NCBI RefSeq assembly: GCF_042453785.1
Contig: NC_091669.1
Coordinates: forward strand, 9,064,501 to 9,128,500
DNA from: Malus domestica
Lineage: Eukaryota > Streptophyta > Magnoliopsida > Rosales > Rosaceae
DNA length: 64,000 nucleotides
Direction: 5' to 3'
The translations under genes and the position numbers were made by a program. This document shows, one piece after another, positions 1 to 12,296 of this stretch (position 1 is its first letter; each line of letters begins with the position of its first letter). The notes below the pieces were generated by a model. That model was not told the DNA's origin, searched no databases, and worked only from the letters and a program-made list of their open reading frames with translations.

Positions 1-3000
1 TGCTTTGGAACTTAATGCCAGCCCCTATAAAAATCTGCACTCGACGGAGCTTCAGAAATCAAAGAGGCGCCTGCTCAGAAATCGAAGAGGCGTTTGCTTT
101 CTCAAAAGCTGGGCTGCTTAGAGATCACGAGGGTTGATCTTAGAAATCGAAGAGCCGTTTGCTTTCTCAAAAGTTGGGCTGCTCAAAGACCACGAAGGCC
201 GATCTCAGAAATCGAAGAGGCGCTCGCTTTCTCAAAAGCTGGGCTCCCTAGAGACCACGAGGGCCGATCTCAGAAATCGAAGAGGCACCTACTTTTCCAG
301 CCTTGTCAGCACCTGTCACACGCACACTCAGCTTTGCGGAAATTATGGGCATTCTGTCAAAGACTTCTGGGGAAGTAGAAAACACATGAATCTTACTGTT
401 CAATCACCCACTTCCCACACGCAACAATAGCTCATGGGTACCACAGATAACTTTGCCAAAGTTCTCTGCCAAAGTTGAGCACGTGAAGCTTGCAGCTCCC
501 ACTACATCGCTCTGACCAAGAAGGGTAAAAGAATAGCAAAGAAACAGCACTAACAAAGTTTAGACCCATAAATTTTGAAGGTCTAGCTACCATATTATTA
601 CCCACAAGGGTAAAGGAACAGTACCACTGCTGGATAATTGGAAAGTCCATGTATGTCAACCTCTGTGCTTCGTGGCAAGGTAGACTAGCAAACATGCCCA
701 ACCTTTACTCACATTCGAGAAAACACTCCCAATAAGATTGCTTGCTCCAAAATCGAAGAGGCACCGTCCTCCGAATCTAAAGAGCCAGACTCCCAACATG
801 ACTACTTTCTTAAAAATCGAAGAGAGGGTAAAGGAACAGTACCATTGCTGGATAATTGGAAAGTCCCTGTGTGTCAACCTCTGTGCTTCGTGGCAAGGTA
901 GACTAGCAAACATGCCCAACCTTTACTCACATTCGAGAAAACACCCCCAACAAGATTGCTTGCTCCAAAATCGAAGAGGCACCGCCCTCCGAATCTCGAG
1001 AGCCACTCTCCCAACATGATTACTTTCTCAAAAATCGAAGAGACACTGCTCCCCGAATCTCGAGAGCCAGACCCCCAGCATGATTGCTTTCTCAAAAATC
1101 GGTGAGGCACCGTTCTCCGAATCAATCGAAGAGGCGCTCGCTTTCTCAAAAGCTGGGCTGCTCAGAGACCACGAGGGCCGATCTCAGAAATCAAAGAGGC
1201 ACCTACTTTTCTAGCCTTGTCAGCACCTGTCACACGCACACTCAGCTTTGCAGAAATTATGGGCATTCTGTCGAAGACTTCTGGTGAAGTAGAAAGCACA
1301 TGAATCTTACTGTTCAATCACCCACTTCCCACACGCAACAATAACTCATGGGTACCACAGATCACTTTGCCAAAGTTCTCTGCCAAAGTTGAGCACGTGA
1401 AGCTTGCAGCTCCCACTACATCGCTCTGACCAAGAAATGTAAAAGAATAGCAAAGAAACAGCACTAACAAAGTTTAGACACATAAATTTTGAAGGTCTAG
1501 CTACCATATTATTACCCACAATGGTAAAGGAACAGTACCACTGCTGGATAATTGGAAAGTCCCTGTGTGTCAACCTCTGTGCTTCGTGGCAAGGTAGACT
1601 AGCAAACATGCCCAACCTTTACTCACATTCGAGAAAACAGTCCCAACAAGATTGCTTGCTCCAAAATCGAAGAGGCACCGTCCTCCGAATCTCGAGAGCC
1701 AGACTCCCAACATGACTACTTTCTCAAAATCGAAGAGAGGGTAAAGGAACAGTACCATTGCTGGATAATTGGAAAGTCCCTATGTGTCAACCTTTGTGCT
1801 TCGTGGCAAGGTAGACTAGCAAACATGTCCAACCTTTACTCACATTCGAGACAACACTCCCAACAAGATTGCTTGCTCCAAAATCGAAGAGGCACCGCCC
1901 TCCGAATCTCGAGAGCCAGACTCCCAACATGATTACTTCCTCAAAAATCGAAGAGACACTGCTCTCCGAATCTCGAGAGTCAGACCCCCAACATGATTGC
2001 TTTCTCAAAAATCGAAGAGGCATCGTTCTCCGAATCTCGAGAGCCAGATACCACAGACCACTTTTTCAAAGTGCTCTGACAGAGTTAAAACATGTGAAAC
2101 TGGCAGCTCCCACTACCGTGCTATGACCAAGCAGGGTAAAGGAATAGCATTACTACTTGTTGTTAGGGAGACTCCTATATATGTCGACCTCCATCCCCAA
2201 CGGACAGGCAGACCTGCAAAAATGCTCAACCCTTCATCATATCTGAGAGGGCACTCCCAACAAAGCCTTTCGAAATATTCAGCTTTCTTTCCCCCCGATA
2301 ATACCTCTGCAAACAAGCTATACTAGAGCAAGAATATCTCATATCATCAGGGTTAAAAGCAAGAGTATCCCATATCATGCTTTTTCCCTGTTTTTTCTTT
2401 TGACCTTGTTTTTACCTGCAAGACAAGGAGAAAGAGAGCAATCAGTCAGCACTTGGAATCAAGCTTCCAGCCAGGAACTGACTGCCTGGAACCCCTTACC
2501 TGATTACTTACCTGGCATTGCTCTCGAGTACTCATCTTCAACATCTTATGTTTCCAGGGAAGATTCCGCATCTGCTTGAGGAACAGATAGGGCAAGTGCG
2601 AAGGATACAAGGAAGCATGTGGAGACAAGCGTAACAGCACACGTGCCGATACATCAATTACTCTGTCAAAAGCAAAAGTATCCCATATCAGCAGGGTGGA
2701 ACGTACTCTAGATTTGATGGACTTGTTTTGACCCTCAAATTCTTCAGTCGGCCTTATACTCTGGAGGAAACCAGAAAACCCTCCAGCTCAGTTCAAGAAT
2801 AAGCCTGTGGAAAGTTACTTCTTCAAAAGCAAAAGTATCCCATATCATCTCTTCTCATTTTTCTTCTCTTTATCCTTCATGCTGCTGCAAGATGGGGAGA
2901 AGGTGAACAATCAGTCGGAGCTCTGATTGCTTACCTTGTCTGTCACCTCTTTCAGCAGACCCCCTAGCTCGGCGACTTGGGGGACTCCTACTACATGGTT

Positions 3001-3480
3001 TGTATCGCGCTTGACCAAGCCTAAAACTACAAGTAAGCTTCAAGTGAAATTGATACATTACCTTGTGCATCTCCACCAGTTAAAGATACCACCCCTGGAT
3101 GGAGGAAGAGTACTTCCAGAGAAGATGCCACATCTACCTATGAGACAGATAAGGCAAGTCAAGACGACACCACACTCTGATACTTAGAAGTTTCGTGATT
3201 ACGAGATCATTCTCCCACAATATTTCCTAATGTCATTTGTACTAAATCATTCACTCGTACTCACTAAAGGAGAGCTTGAACCTATGTACTTGTGTAAACC
3301 CTTCACAATTAATGAGAACTCTTCTATTCCGTGGACGTAGCCAATCTGGGTGAACCACGTACATCTTGTGTTTGCTTTCCTATCTCTATCCATTTATATA
3401 CTTATCCACACTAATGACCGGAGCAATCTAGCGAAGATCACAAAAAGCGACCGTTTTCGTTACCTATGATCTATCTTGCA
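1..3480. repeat. Complex LTR-retrotransposon-type repeat block
   Basis: No host gene is visible here. The first 2 kb is built from short units containing 'aaatcgaagaggc' and from a larger direct duplication: the stretch near 266-830 recurs near 1180-1740, an offset of about 912 bp. Each large copy also contains a subrepeat of about 220 bp starting 'gtaaaggaacagtacca' (near 611, 831, 1521, 1742). Further right, 'gtatcccatatcat' recurs near 2366, 2677 and 2836. The stretch 3300-3450 resembles the R/U5 end of a plant LTR (polyA-like region followed by 'gacgtagccaatctgggtg'). I read it as a degenerate LTR or non-autonomous retroelement block; exact element ends were not found. Confidence 0.6.
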
Positions 3481-3489
3481 AGAGAACGG

Positions 3490-4057
3490 AGAATTAGATG
3501 GAGATCTCAACCATAGAATACGAGCTGGATGGAAAGAGTGCATCCGGCGTGTTGTGTGACCGTCGTAGGCCACTGAAGCTCAAGGGAAAATTTTATAGGA
3601 CGGCAATAAGGCCAGCGATGTTGTATGGCAGAGAATGTTGGGTGGTGAAGCATCAACACGTACACAAAATGGGTGTAGCGGAGATGAGGATGCTTCGTGG
3701 GATGTGTGGGCACACGAGAAAGGATAAGATTGGGAATGAGGATATCCGAGGTACAGTAGGAGTAGCCGAAATTGTAGGAAAGATGAGAGAAAATCGGCTC
3801 TGGTGATTTGGACATGTGCAAAGAAGGCCGACTGACGCTCCGGTTCGAAGATGTGACTACGGGACAGAGGTTCAGGGCCGAAGGGGTAGAGGAAGACCTA
3901 GGAAAACTTTGGAAGAGACTCTAAGAAAAGACTTAGAGTACTTGGATCTAACGGAGGACATGACACAAAACCGAGCGCAATGGCGTTCTAGGATTCATAT
4001 AGCCGACCCCACTTAGTGGGAAAAGGCTTTGTTGTTGTTGTTGTTGTTGTTGTTGTT
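3490..4057 (+). mobile_element. 3' fragment of an RTE-type LINE with (TTG)n tail
   Basis: This is the truncated 3' end of a non-LTR retrotransposon. The plus strand encodes the conserved end of the plant RTE-type ORF (residues such as FYRTAIRPAMLYG, MRMLRGMCGHTRKDK, and GRRGRGRPRKTLEETL). One in-frame TGA at 3804-3806 falls where the family usually has a tryptophan codon; the frame then resumes and ends at TAG 4014-4016. A GTTGTTGTT tail at 4029-4057 is the typical 3' end of these elements. The 5' part (endonuclease and most of the RT) is absent. It lies antisense to VPS11, downstream of its last visible exon. Confidence 0.85.
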
Positions 4058-4272
4058 CTGTGCAGTTTCAGACCTAACTAGAATCCCATGCAACATTATC
4101 TGATACACTGCTTTGACAAGATTACACTCGTCATTCGTGCCATTACAAAAGTTTCCAAGGAACACGTAAATAAGAAACATAAAATGTTAACCAACTTTTA
4201 CTGGAAGCAAGCGAAATGAACAAAAGAGGTACAATAAATAAATTCACAATGACAGCTGCAGTAAGGACTAAC

Positions 4273-7154
4273 CTGATACTTTTCAATTGCTCGACGGTCC
4301 TCTTCGATCAGCTTTGATTCTTGTTCAAGCTTTCTGGCAATGTAATCCTTAATGACAGAGAGTGTGAGACATGGATTTCTGGACAAAGTTTGAAGAACAA
4401 TAATAGGAGGCAATATGTCATCCCTTTCTATATATGTCAAAACTTCCTTCACTTCTTTGGAGCAATCTTCTCCAAGTTCACCAAAATATTTTAGCAGATC
4501 TGCCCAAAGAGTGGGGTCCCCACCCTTCCCTGAATCCCCTAGTCGTTTGCAGCAATCAATCAAACCCTCATGGTCATGAGCTTGCATGTAGCAAGCAATC
4601 ACCTCTTTATACAGTTTCAATTTTTCATAGAGATACAACAGGCCTTCCTTAAATGCATTCATTTCACAAAGAATTACGGCAAGGTCAACATCATAAAGCG
4701 GAAATTCCAGGTCAGATGGCCATGCACTCTTAAGAAGTCGTAGCCCTTTCTGTTGCTTTTCAAAACGGTCCTTTTCCTTGTTTGAATCTTTGGTATCAGC
4801 AATCAATTTCCCATTGGACTGGCTTCTTGATGTTGCAGCTGCACCTGATCTAGCCCTGAGATTAAGATCTTCACCATTGCTAGCTTGTGATATTGATGGG
4901 AAGCTCAAGTCAGTGGACAAGTACAACTCCAAGAGCGTGTTATGGATTTCTACTTGTGCAGGAGAGTCCTTGACCTTGTCGGTATATTTTTCAAGAAAAT
5001 CCATAAGCCAGGGAAGATGATGGGTGAAGATGTTGAGAAAATCAACCGGAGATGGCAACATTGTCAGGTATGAACCATTAGCGGCTCCTCTCTTGGATGA
5101 TTCACCATCCTCAGTGCACAGCCTCATGAGTATCTCAATTGTTTCCACAGGCTTGTGCTCTATAAGAATCTTACCATACTCTTTCACTGTCACTCCAGCT
5201 TGGCTTGGTTCAAGGCTTGAAATATATTGCAAAGCTTCCTCATATCGGCCAAGATCTTCAAGTAAGATCTTTAAGTACCATTCGTGCTTCCCAGCCTTTT
5301 TAGCAACATACATTGCATGCTCATGGTAGTTGGTGGCACGGCAGACTCTTATTGCAGTCTCCACATCAAATTTATGTTCCCCAACACCATCCTCACTTTT
5401 AATGAACACATTTAGTTTGTCAACATCTTTCAATTTTGTATAGCAATTCAGTAGAAGAGTGGTATGATCTTTGGAAGCAAGCCCCTTCTCATGCAATTTT
5501 TCCAAGTAATTTGTAAGGTTGTAGATTCGTTGTGCATCTAGAAACTTCTGTATCACATAAGAAGGCTCGAGGTGACCAATGGTATGGATATACTGTGCCA
5601 TTGCCTCATCATAATCTTGCTTGCTATATAGATGATCCCCATACTTTCTCAGCACTTCTGCAGTTGCGGCAGCATCCGCTTGCTGACTTTGAACAAGGTT
5701 GATGGCAACAGTATAAAGATTCTTCTTAAAGAGCATATCTAACTTGCTCTCCATATCCTTCTCCCCAATGCACAAAGCTGATTTGTCAGCCATGATAAGT
5801 ATTATGTTGCCCCATTCACAAAGCATGTGAGAAACCTCTTTGACCGCTAGGCTGTGAGCGATTAAACGGTTCTTCAAGTCATAAATGTTGAAAGTGTTGC
5901 TGTTATTTCTTTGATCTGCAATAACACAAAGAAGGTATCCACGAAACCACCCTAAAAATTTCTTTTCTCCTTCAAAAGCCCAACATGGTCCACGCCCATC
6001 AACTTCATAAAAATACACGGCCTCAGGTCGACCAATTATCAACTCCTGTCACAATAAGTAAATAAATAAAATGCTAAGGCGTACAAAAACATACACCAAC
6101 GGAAAAAGGAAGTAGAATTGCGTACCAAGCGATCACTCATTGCAACACTGTTCATATTACTTCCAATCTGATCTAGGGTCTGCCGCCTTGTGTTTGAGGG
6201 TTGATTCTGCAAGATGAACAAGCTCACAGAGGAAGGAGTTACAGCAAACAACTGAAGAGCTTGACCGTCCACTCTGAACCCCAGTCCCGTAATTGAGGAC
6301 TGGCTCTTGTCAGAATGGATTTCCACCTGAAGCTTAAACCGGGTGATTCGTTCTCGAGCAATATCCCCTTTAATGCAGTAAATCGAACCATTATCCAAGC
6401 CAATAGCTATAAGCAGTATCGGAGGTGCCTCCTCTAGTACTAAAAATGATGTAATCTGCAGTAATAAACAATGACTCGATTCAAAACCCTATTGTCTCTA
6501 TCAAATTCGGGGGTTCACAAATTCCAATGGGCAGAAATACTACCTTTGCTTCAGGAAATTGGTTGGTGAATATCCGCAAGATTCCAATGCAATCAGGGCT
6601 CGTTGTGCTTGAGCTCGTGCCCTCGGACTGCATTCTATCCAGGTCGAAAACCTTGAGGCACATTGCCGATTGCTGCGGAGTAATTTGTTCATCTTCTCCA
6701 ATTGTCACCAAATAGTTGCGTTGCTGATTTCACAACAACAAGAGCAAAATTAACACACTTTTCACCTCCTAATCACTCTCTAAACAAATTAAAAACTAAT
6801 CCTAATATTAAACATCAAAAGTTCAACAAAATTCCAATTTTCTCTTTTCCTGTTTTTCCGTTTGTCACATTTTCCCGAGAAACAAACAGAAAATGACCAA
6901 ATCCAGACAAAATGTTGCGAGAGGAGGCTGACCTTGAGCTGCTGAAGGAAGAGCGCGGAGGAGGAGTGAGCTTGGAATCCGTAGCTGAAGTTGAGGCCGC
7001 GGTCCAGGAAGCTGACGGTGCCGTCGTCGCAGCCGATCACCACCTTCCCTCTGCCGCTCGAGCAACACTCGATCTTCCCTTCCACCTCCTCGGGAATCGC
7101 GCACTTTCCCGCCAATTTCTCCTCGAAGAACTCGAATTTCCTCCACTGGTACAT
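4273..7154 (-). CDS. VPS11: Vacuolar protein sorting-associated protein 11 (VPS11), C-terminus missing from window
   Basis: VPS11 is a core subunit of the HOPS and CORVET tethering complexes that drive fusion at late endosomes and the vacuole. Four exons on the minus strand fit with canonical borders: 7154-6933 (ATG at 7154; 74 codons), 6723-6544 (60), 6455-6126 (110) and 6045-4273 (591), giving 835 residues in one frame. The N-terminal part (MYQWRKFEFFEEK) matches the beta-propeller region; exon 4 carries the alpha-solenoid/clathrin-type repeat region. Exon 4 ends AIEKYQ followed by a good donor (GTTAGT at 4272). Family members run to about 930 residues and end in a RING-H2 finger. That last part is not found in the 4.2 kb to the left, which holds a LINE and LTR debris. 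It may lie beyond the window or be lost. Confidence 0.93.
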
Positions 7155-7292
7155 TTCGAGAAGCTCTTTTCGGTTTTTTCAGCAAATTTAACGAGCTCGC
7201 CGGATCGGACGGCACTGATTTCTCGAGCTGAGATCGGCGGCCAAAAGCCGAATACTTGGCGCCAAAAACTCAGAAAGATTATACCTTTCTCT

Positions 7293-7330
<38 letters not shown>

Positions 7331-7440
7331 CCTGAAATTCGTCTTCCTCCTTTTCTCAGGTAATCGGGTCGGGTTGTACGGCCGTCCCAGAAGAATAACG
7401 GTATTTCGGATGAGCAAGAAAGCGTAAACGACGCCGTATG
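7155..7440 (-). promoter_or_regulatory. VPS11 5' leader and promoter with CT/GA tract
   Basis: The sequence directly upstream of the VPS11 ATG contains a long CT-repeat on the plus strand (about 7281-7328), which reads as a GA tract in the sense direction. Such tracts are common in plant 5'UTRs and core promoters. I did not find a convincing TATA box. Confidence 0.45.
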
Positions 7441-8194
7441 TGTAAAATTATTCAGTTTTCTTAATTTGGGCACATTCTTGTAGAAGCCCAATTTCCTTCA
7501 GACATGGGTGAGAAGTAAGGCCCGTACTGAAACTACTAAAACCCAGTGTAAAGTGATTTTCGCATATCGATTTTCTCACGACAAGATATTATAAACCTTG
7601 TTGTTTTTTTTACTAATAATTGTTTGATATGAAATTTTGATTTAGTATCTATTTCGACTAAATAGAAATTAGGTATCACTAGACCAAATAATATTGAAGA
7701 ACTTTCTAATTTCCAGTTCACCTTCTTTGTACCAAGCAAAACTTCGAACTTATATATGAAATTCTAATTTTCAAAGTAAAATTATTATTAACATTCTAAA
7801 TAAGTCATTTTACATCCTCTTTTTCTCTTAATTTTTATGAAGAATGAGTGCTTGACATTAATTTTTTTTTTTAAAGTGCTTAGTAATAATTTTAAAGTGA
7901 CGATAACAAATTTTTTTTTATAAAAAAAAATAATATATAATTTACACCATAAAAAGAAATAAATGTACGATAATTGCCGAAAAGAAACTTAAGAAAATAA
8001 ATGATGTCCTGCATGGGAAATAAATGGATCTTTTGACCCAGCATCACATGCACATGACGTGAGCCTATAGTGACTGTCCTACCACCTGGAGTCGTTGCTT
8101 TGCAATAGATGAAGAAGCCCGACACAGGGTGGACGCGTTTTGGTTTTAAGGGACATTGATAAAACACTCTACCAAATTGTTGCTAAACCTTCCA
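7441..8194. other. AT-rich intergenic sequence, no gene seen
   Basis: AT-rich DNA with short homopolymer runs. A short open frame on the minus strand (7892-8167) has no recognisable domain and a low-complexity end, so I do not call it a gene. Confidence 0.5.
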
Positions 8195-8199
8195 TATTA

Positions 8200-8730
8200 G
8201 GAATTTTAATCACTTAATTTTAATCTAATTAGGGTAATAATCTTTCAACTAAAAATTCATTACCATATGTCCCTCAACTCATTAAAACGTGCAATTATGG
8301 TCCTCTTTGTCTACTCTGTTAGAACTTTCGTCAAAATTGGTCACGTGTCATGCACGTAAAGCTAAATCAAGGGGCAAATATGAAAAATCAAATAAGAAAA
8401 ATTGTATCAATGGTCCCTAAACTTTACTTCAACTGAAGAAATGGTTCATCAACTTTAACCTAATTGGAGCAATGATCCTTCAACTTGAACTTGATTGTAG
8501 CAATGGTTATTCCAACATAACTCATTTTGATATAATTATGACAGAGTTAACGAAAATGATCATAGCTACACGTTTTCGATGAGTTGAAAGACCAATTCTG
8601 ATGACATTGATGAAATGACTATAGCTACATGTTTTGATGAATTGAGAGATCATAGTAATGAATTTTTAGTTGAGGAATCATTGCTCCAATTTGATTAAAG
8701 TCGAGGGACCATTACTACAATTTACTCTTA
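8200..8730. repeat. Inverted-repeat (MITE-like) element
   Basis: Sequence around 8400-8480 (containing 'caatggtccctaaacttta' and 'aattggagcaatgat') is present as an imperfect reverse complement at 8655-8727 ('caatttgattaaagtcg', 'gggaccattactacaattt'). A further related arm lies at 8215-8262. The arrangement suggests nested non-autonomous DNA elements. No clear target duplication was found, so the superfamily is open. Confidence 0.5.
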
Positions 8731-9039
8731 GTTTCTAATCCCCAACTTAAACTTGTTACGTCTCATCTCGTGTTCTCGTGTTGGTTTGTGCCGTGCTAAG
8801 AATCTTGACAACCTAACAATGGTAGTTATAATGCTTTTATTGGAGCTAGTTAACCTTAGTGTTTGAAATTTTCTTTAAAGTGACAAGCAAGATGTTTGAT
8901 GAAATGACTTGTGAAGTTCATTATAGGAGCCTCTTTACACGCCCTCGTTATCACAAATGCATGCCTCCACCACCACAATTAAACAAGTTATATATGGTCT
9001 AGGGTTTACACTAATCTCGTATCGTGTAAAAAATTACCA

Positions 9040-9680
9040 CACAATCACGGTCCATTACAAATATCATCGATATTGTTTGAACTTAACCACCTATTACTAG
9101 GTGTTGAGTTTTATCACTAAATGTCTTGATAATATTAAGAGTGAAAACTCTCATATATTAGTCGTATATTATTTTGTCGTAACTAATGTTGAATCCTATT
9201 CTTCAACACGTCGGCCTCCTCATGAGCGGTCTCACACGAGGTCACAAGGGAAACCAATTCGCACATCTAGAACTGGTCAAGTCATTATATCGAAGCTGAC
9301 ACAACTTTTTGAGAGCTTAGTCATCATTTAGGGACTAGAGTCAATGCAACTTTTTGAAGGCCTAGTCATTTAATATCTTAAGCAGTTAAGCTGGAGCTAG
9401 CGCAACTTTTATAAAGCCAACTTAAGGAGGCAAATTCGAGCCCAATAAATCAGACTAGGAAGTGTCGAAAGAATAGCCTGCTTTAATACATGATAAACTT
9501 TTTAGGCTCAGCATGGTCCATCACCAATATCACTGATATTGTCCAAACTTAACCACCTATTAGTAGGTATTGGGTTTTATCATAAAAGGTCTTGATGATA
9601 TTAAAGGTGAAAACTCTCATATATTAATTGTATATTGCTTTGTCATATGACTGATATAAGATCTTATTCTCCAACAACTT
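9040..9680. repeat. Pair of direct repeats of about 170 bp (TRIM-like)
   Basis: A stretch containing 'ccacctattactaggtgttg' and 'gtgaaaactctcatatatta' near 9040-9206 recurs near 9508-9676. The same pair is present in the right duplication copy (27258-27441 and 27726-27911). Two terminal direct repeats around a short non-coding middle resemble a small non-autonomous LTR element. No primer-binding site was identified. Confidence 0.4.
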
Positions 9681-10131
9681 CACGCTTTACAATTACGAGT
9701 ACCAGCGCAACCATATACCATTCTATATCTTACAACAAAATCACAAAAAACACATCCAGGTCAGATTGCAACATGCATTACAAGTGGATTTTACCACATC
9801 CAGATCAGATTGCAATATGCACTACAATTGGAATTTATCGATCTGTCGGGTCCTTGCGGCTAGCTCAGATTAAAACCCTGAAACCAGTCATGTTTCAGTT
9901 TCAGCCAGTACCATCCTGATAAGGTTGCCCTAGACTGCCACTCAATTACTTGATGCTACAAAACATGAGCCATGCAAATAGCTAACAAGGCCAAAAAACA
10001 TCAAAGTCAGCCGCCATCCATATATATATATATGTATATTTACATATGTAATGCAGTAAATAACAAAGGTTGATCAAGTTGAGTGGAAGATATACAGATA
10101 GATATGATATAGTTGTTGTTGTGATCTCTTA

Positions 10132-10231
10132 TCAAAAGTGGGCCAAACTTTTTCTGCTTTCTGCATATAAAGCTTTCACATCCCTTTTGCCTCTGTGTTG
10201 TGTATTTCTGTAGTCCTGCACCACATGTTGC
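10132..10231 (-). pseudogene. Possible terminal exon relic of an unidentified gene
   Basis: On the minus strand an acceptor-like TTTTCCAG is followed by an open frame of 32 codons (QHVVQDYRN ... SRKSLAHF) ending in TGA at 10134-10132. The matching stretch in the right duplication copy (near 28290-28400) differs at three bases: two are silent and one turns CAG into TAG. I do not recognise the protein and see no upstream exons. It could be chance, but the silent changes hint at former coding. Confidence 0.25.
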
Positions 10232-12140
10232 CTGGAAAATAACACAAGTTAAAAAAAGCTAGAGATGATTAGTTGAACGCATGTGAAGAAACCATAATTT
10301 TTTAGTCCTTTCATCTTCTTTTTCTTTAATTATTATGGTATCCCAAACATTTCTACAAGAGCAGGCAAAAAGTTAAATGGTAGACTTGTTTTCCGGTTTT
10401 AAAACAGTACTTTAAGTTTATAGGTTGAGTGATTGAGTACACGTAAGTCTATGACGCTCAAATCTTCACTTTCTGATGATCAAAAGAAAACAAAATTATA
10501 TCTCCCTGAAACTATTTAAGTATTATGTAAGTTGATGATGGTGTTGTCATGTTGGTATAATTATTTATGTAATTGTGACATTAAGACTAATAAGTATGCT
10601 GTGCAGTTTAAATAATCATGATAGGCATGATTATCCTGATTATTTTAATTATTTTAATTATTTTAATGGGATTAATGGATTAGAACAAGCAAGTGCCAAA
10701 TAAAGCCAGAAGGGCATCGGCTTCGTTCAATTTAATTATGTTGGCTGATACCGACTAGGGTGTCGATATCACATACCTCAATCATATTAAGGGTACCATG
10801 TACTTATCATATTCTCTTTGATAAATTAACATATTAGCCAGTCCTAATCAGTATTATTCATAAGTCAAATATGTTGGCTATAAGCTTCACCAAATATATC
10901 CTATGTGAAGGGGTTTTCTGTGCATATTTTCAAGTCTCAAACTTAAAAGTTGGTGTAAAACACATCATCAACTTAATACCAGAAGAATGTTATGATTAAC
11001 CCACTCACTTATGTATCTTATTCCTAATTTTAATGATATTCTATTACAAAAAGGAAGGGGGATATTATACTCTAAGAGCAGCTCCAGTGGTGACCTAAAA
11101 GTATAGAGAATTGGGTTGCATTGCCTCCAACCTCCAAAACCCACGTCCAACGGCCCAAAAAAATGAAGGCCTATTGCTGGGCTCCACCAAGCTTATTGAG
11201 TTGCCTAGCCAACGCATGCAAGGCCTTGGGCCTGTTGGCAAGAAGCGATGTCATCATCACATCAAAGAGCAGACATAGGGCCCACCAAGTGTTTCACTAC
11301 AGAGCCCAATGGTTCTTTATAGCTGCCTTTCTCCGCTGTTGGATTTCCAACAGTTTTCACATCTTGATCGTTTGATTTCGAACGATATTTTTTTTTTTTT
11401 TGGAAATTATAGATTTGTGTCACGTGACACAATCTGACGCATTTGAATTAAAAAAAATAAAAAAATAGAAATCGACAATCAAGATTAATCCAAAGGTAAA
11501 ACAATCCAACAAAATACCAAAAAATTTCATTTTTTTTTAACAACACACTTAACAAACTTACAAAGATCAACCATTTCCTTCATTCGCCTTTCATTTTTTT
11601 AATTAATTATGCTTGTTTGTAATGCTATGCTTTGTATTTAAAATTAAATTATCAATGTTAAATTGGGAGTTTTATTTTCAAAGAAAAAAACTTGCTAAGT
11701 AGTAAGTATACACTTACAAGGCATAACAAAAAATATATATATATATATACATATATTTGTAAATAGTAGCCACCCTTGCCCTTGCCCTTCCTCTTCTCAA
11801 ACGGGTGGACTTGCCCAAACACAATTACTGTTCAGAGGAATTTTACTGCCCTTGCCCTTGCACTCCTAAAACGGGTGGACTTGCTCTAAAAAGATGGGGG
11901 TTGGGTTAGGCCGCACAACTTGATATCAAATTCAACATAAATACAATATGCACCGTTATTCATGTGAATCGAACTTGAGACCTTTTACTTACAAGTGAAG
12001 ATAATTATCAATAGACCATAATACTAGTTAGTTAATTCCAACTATTAAACCAACTTGTGTGCATATGTGACTGACCTCGACACTACTATAGTAGTGTTAA
12101 CTTTTTATACAATTAGTTAAACCAAACCCCATAAAGTTTA

Positions 12141-12296
12141 AGAAAAACTAATGAAAATGGCTTGAAAACTTTGAGTTTTAATGATAAGGACAAAATAAAG
12201 GGTAAAGTGAATAGTACCAGGATTGACTTTTTAGTGTAAAAATGTGGTTTTTCGTTAAAGTGAACAGTACCAGGTGCTTTTCGTTAAAGTTCCCGT
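12141..12296. mobile_element. 156-bp short interspersed element, absent from the other duplication copy
   Basis: The right copy reads straight through 'ccataaagtttatggtg'. The left copy has 156 bp inserted between two copies of 'aagttta' (12134-12140, 12297-12303). Inside, 'aaagtgaatagtaccagg' and 'aaagtgaacagtaccagg' form an internal repeat. A relative of the same family lies at about 53700-53880. It has no clear terminal inverted repeat, so SINE versus MITE is undecided. Confidence 0.7.

Noticed and set aside
94..2326. Many 60-110-codon frames in the first 2.3 kb
   Set aside because: All are shadows of the repeat units and change frame with each copy; none has a domain.
7037..7427. Open frames across the VPS11 leader on both strands
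   Set aside because: They arise from the CT/GA tract and the antisense of VPS11 exon 1.
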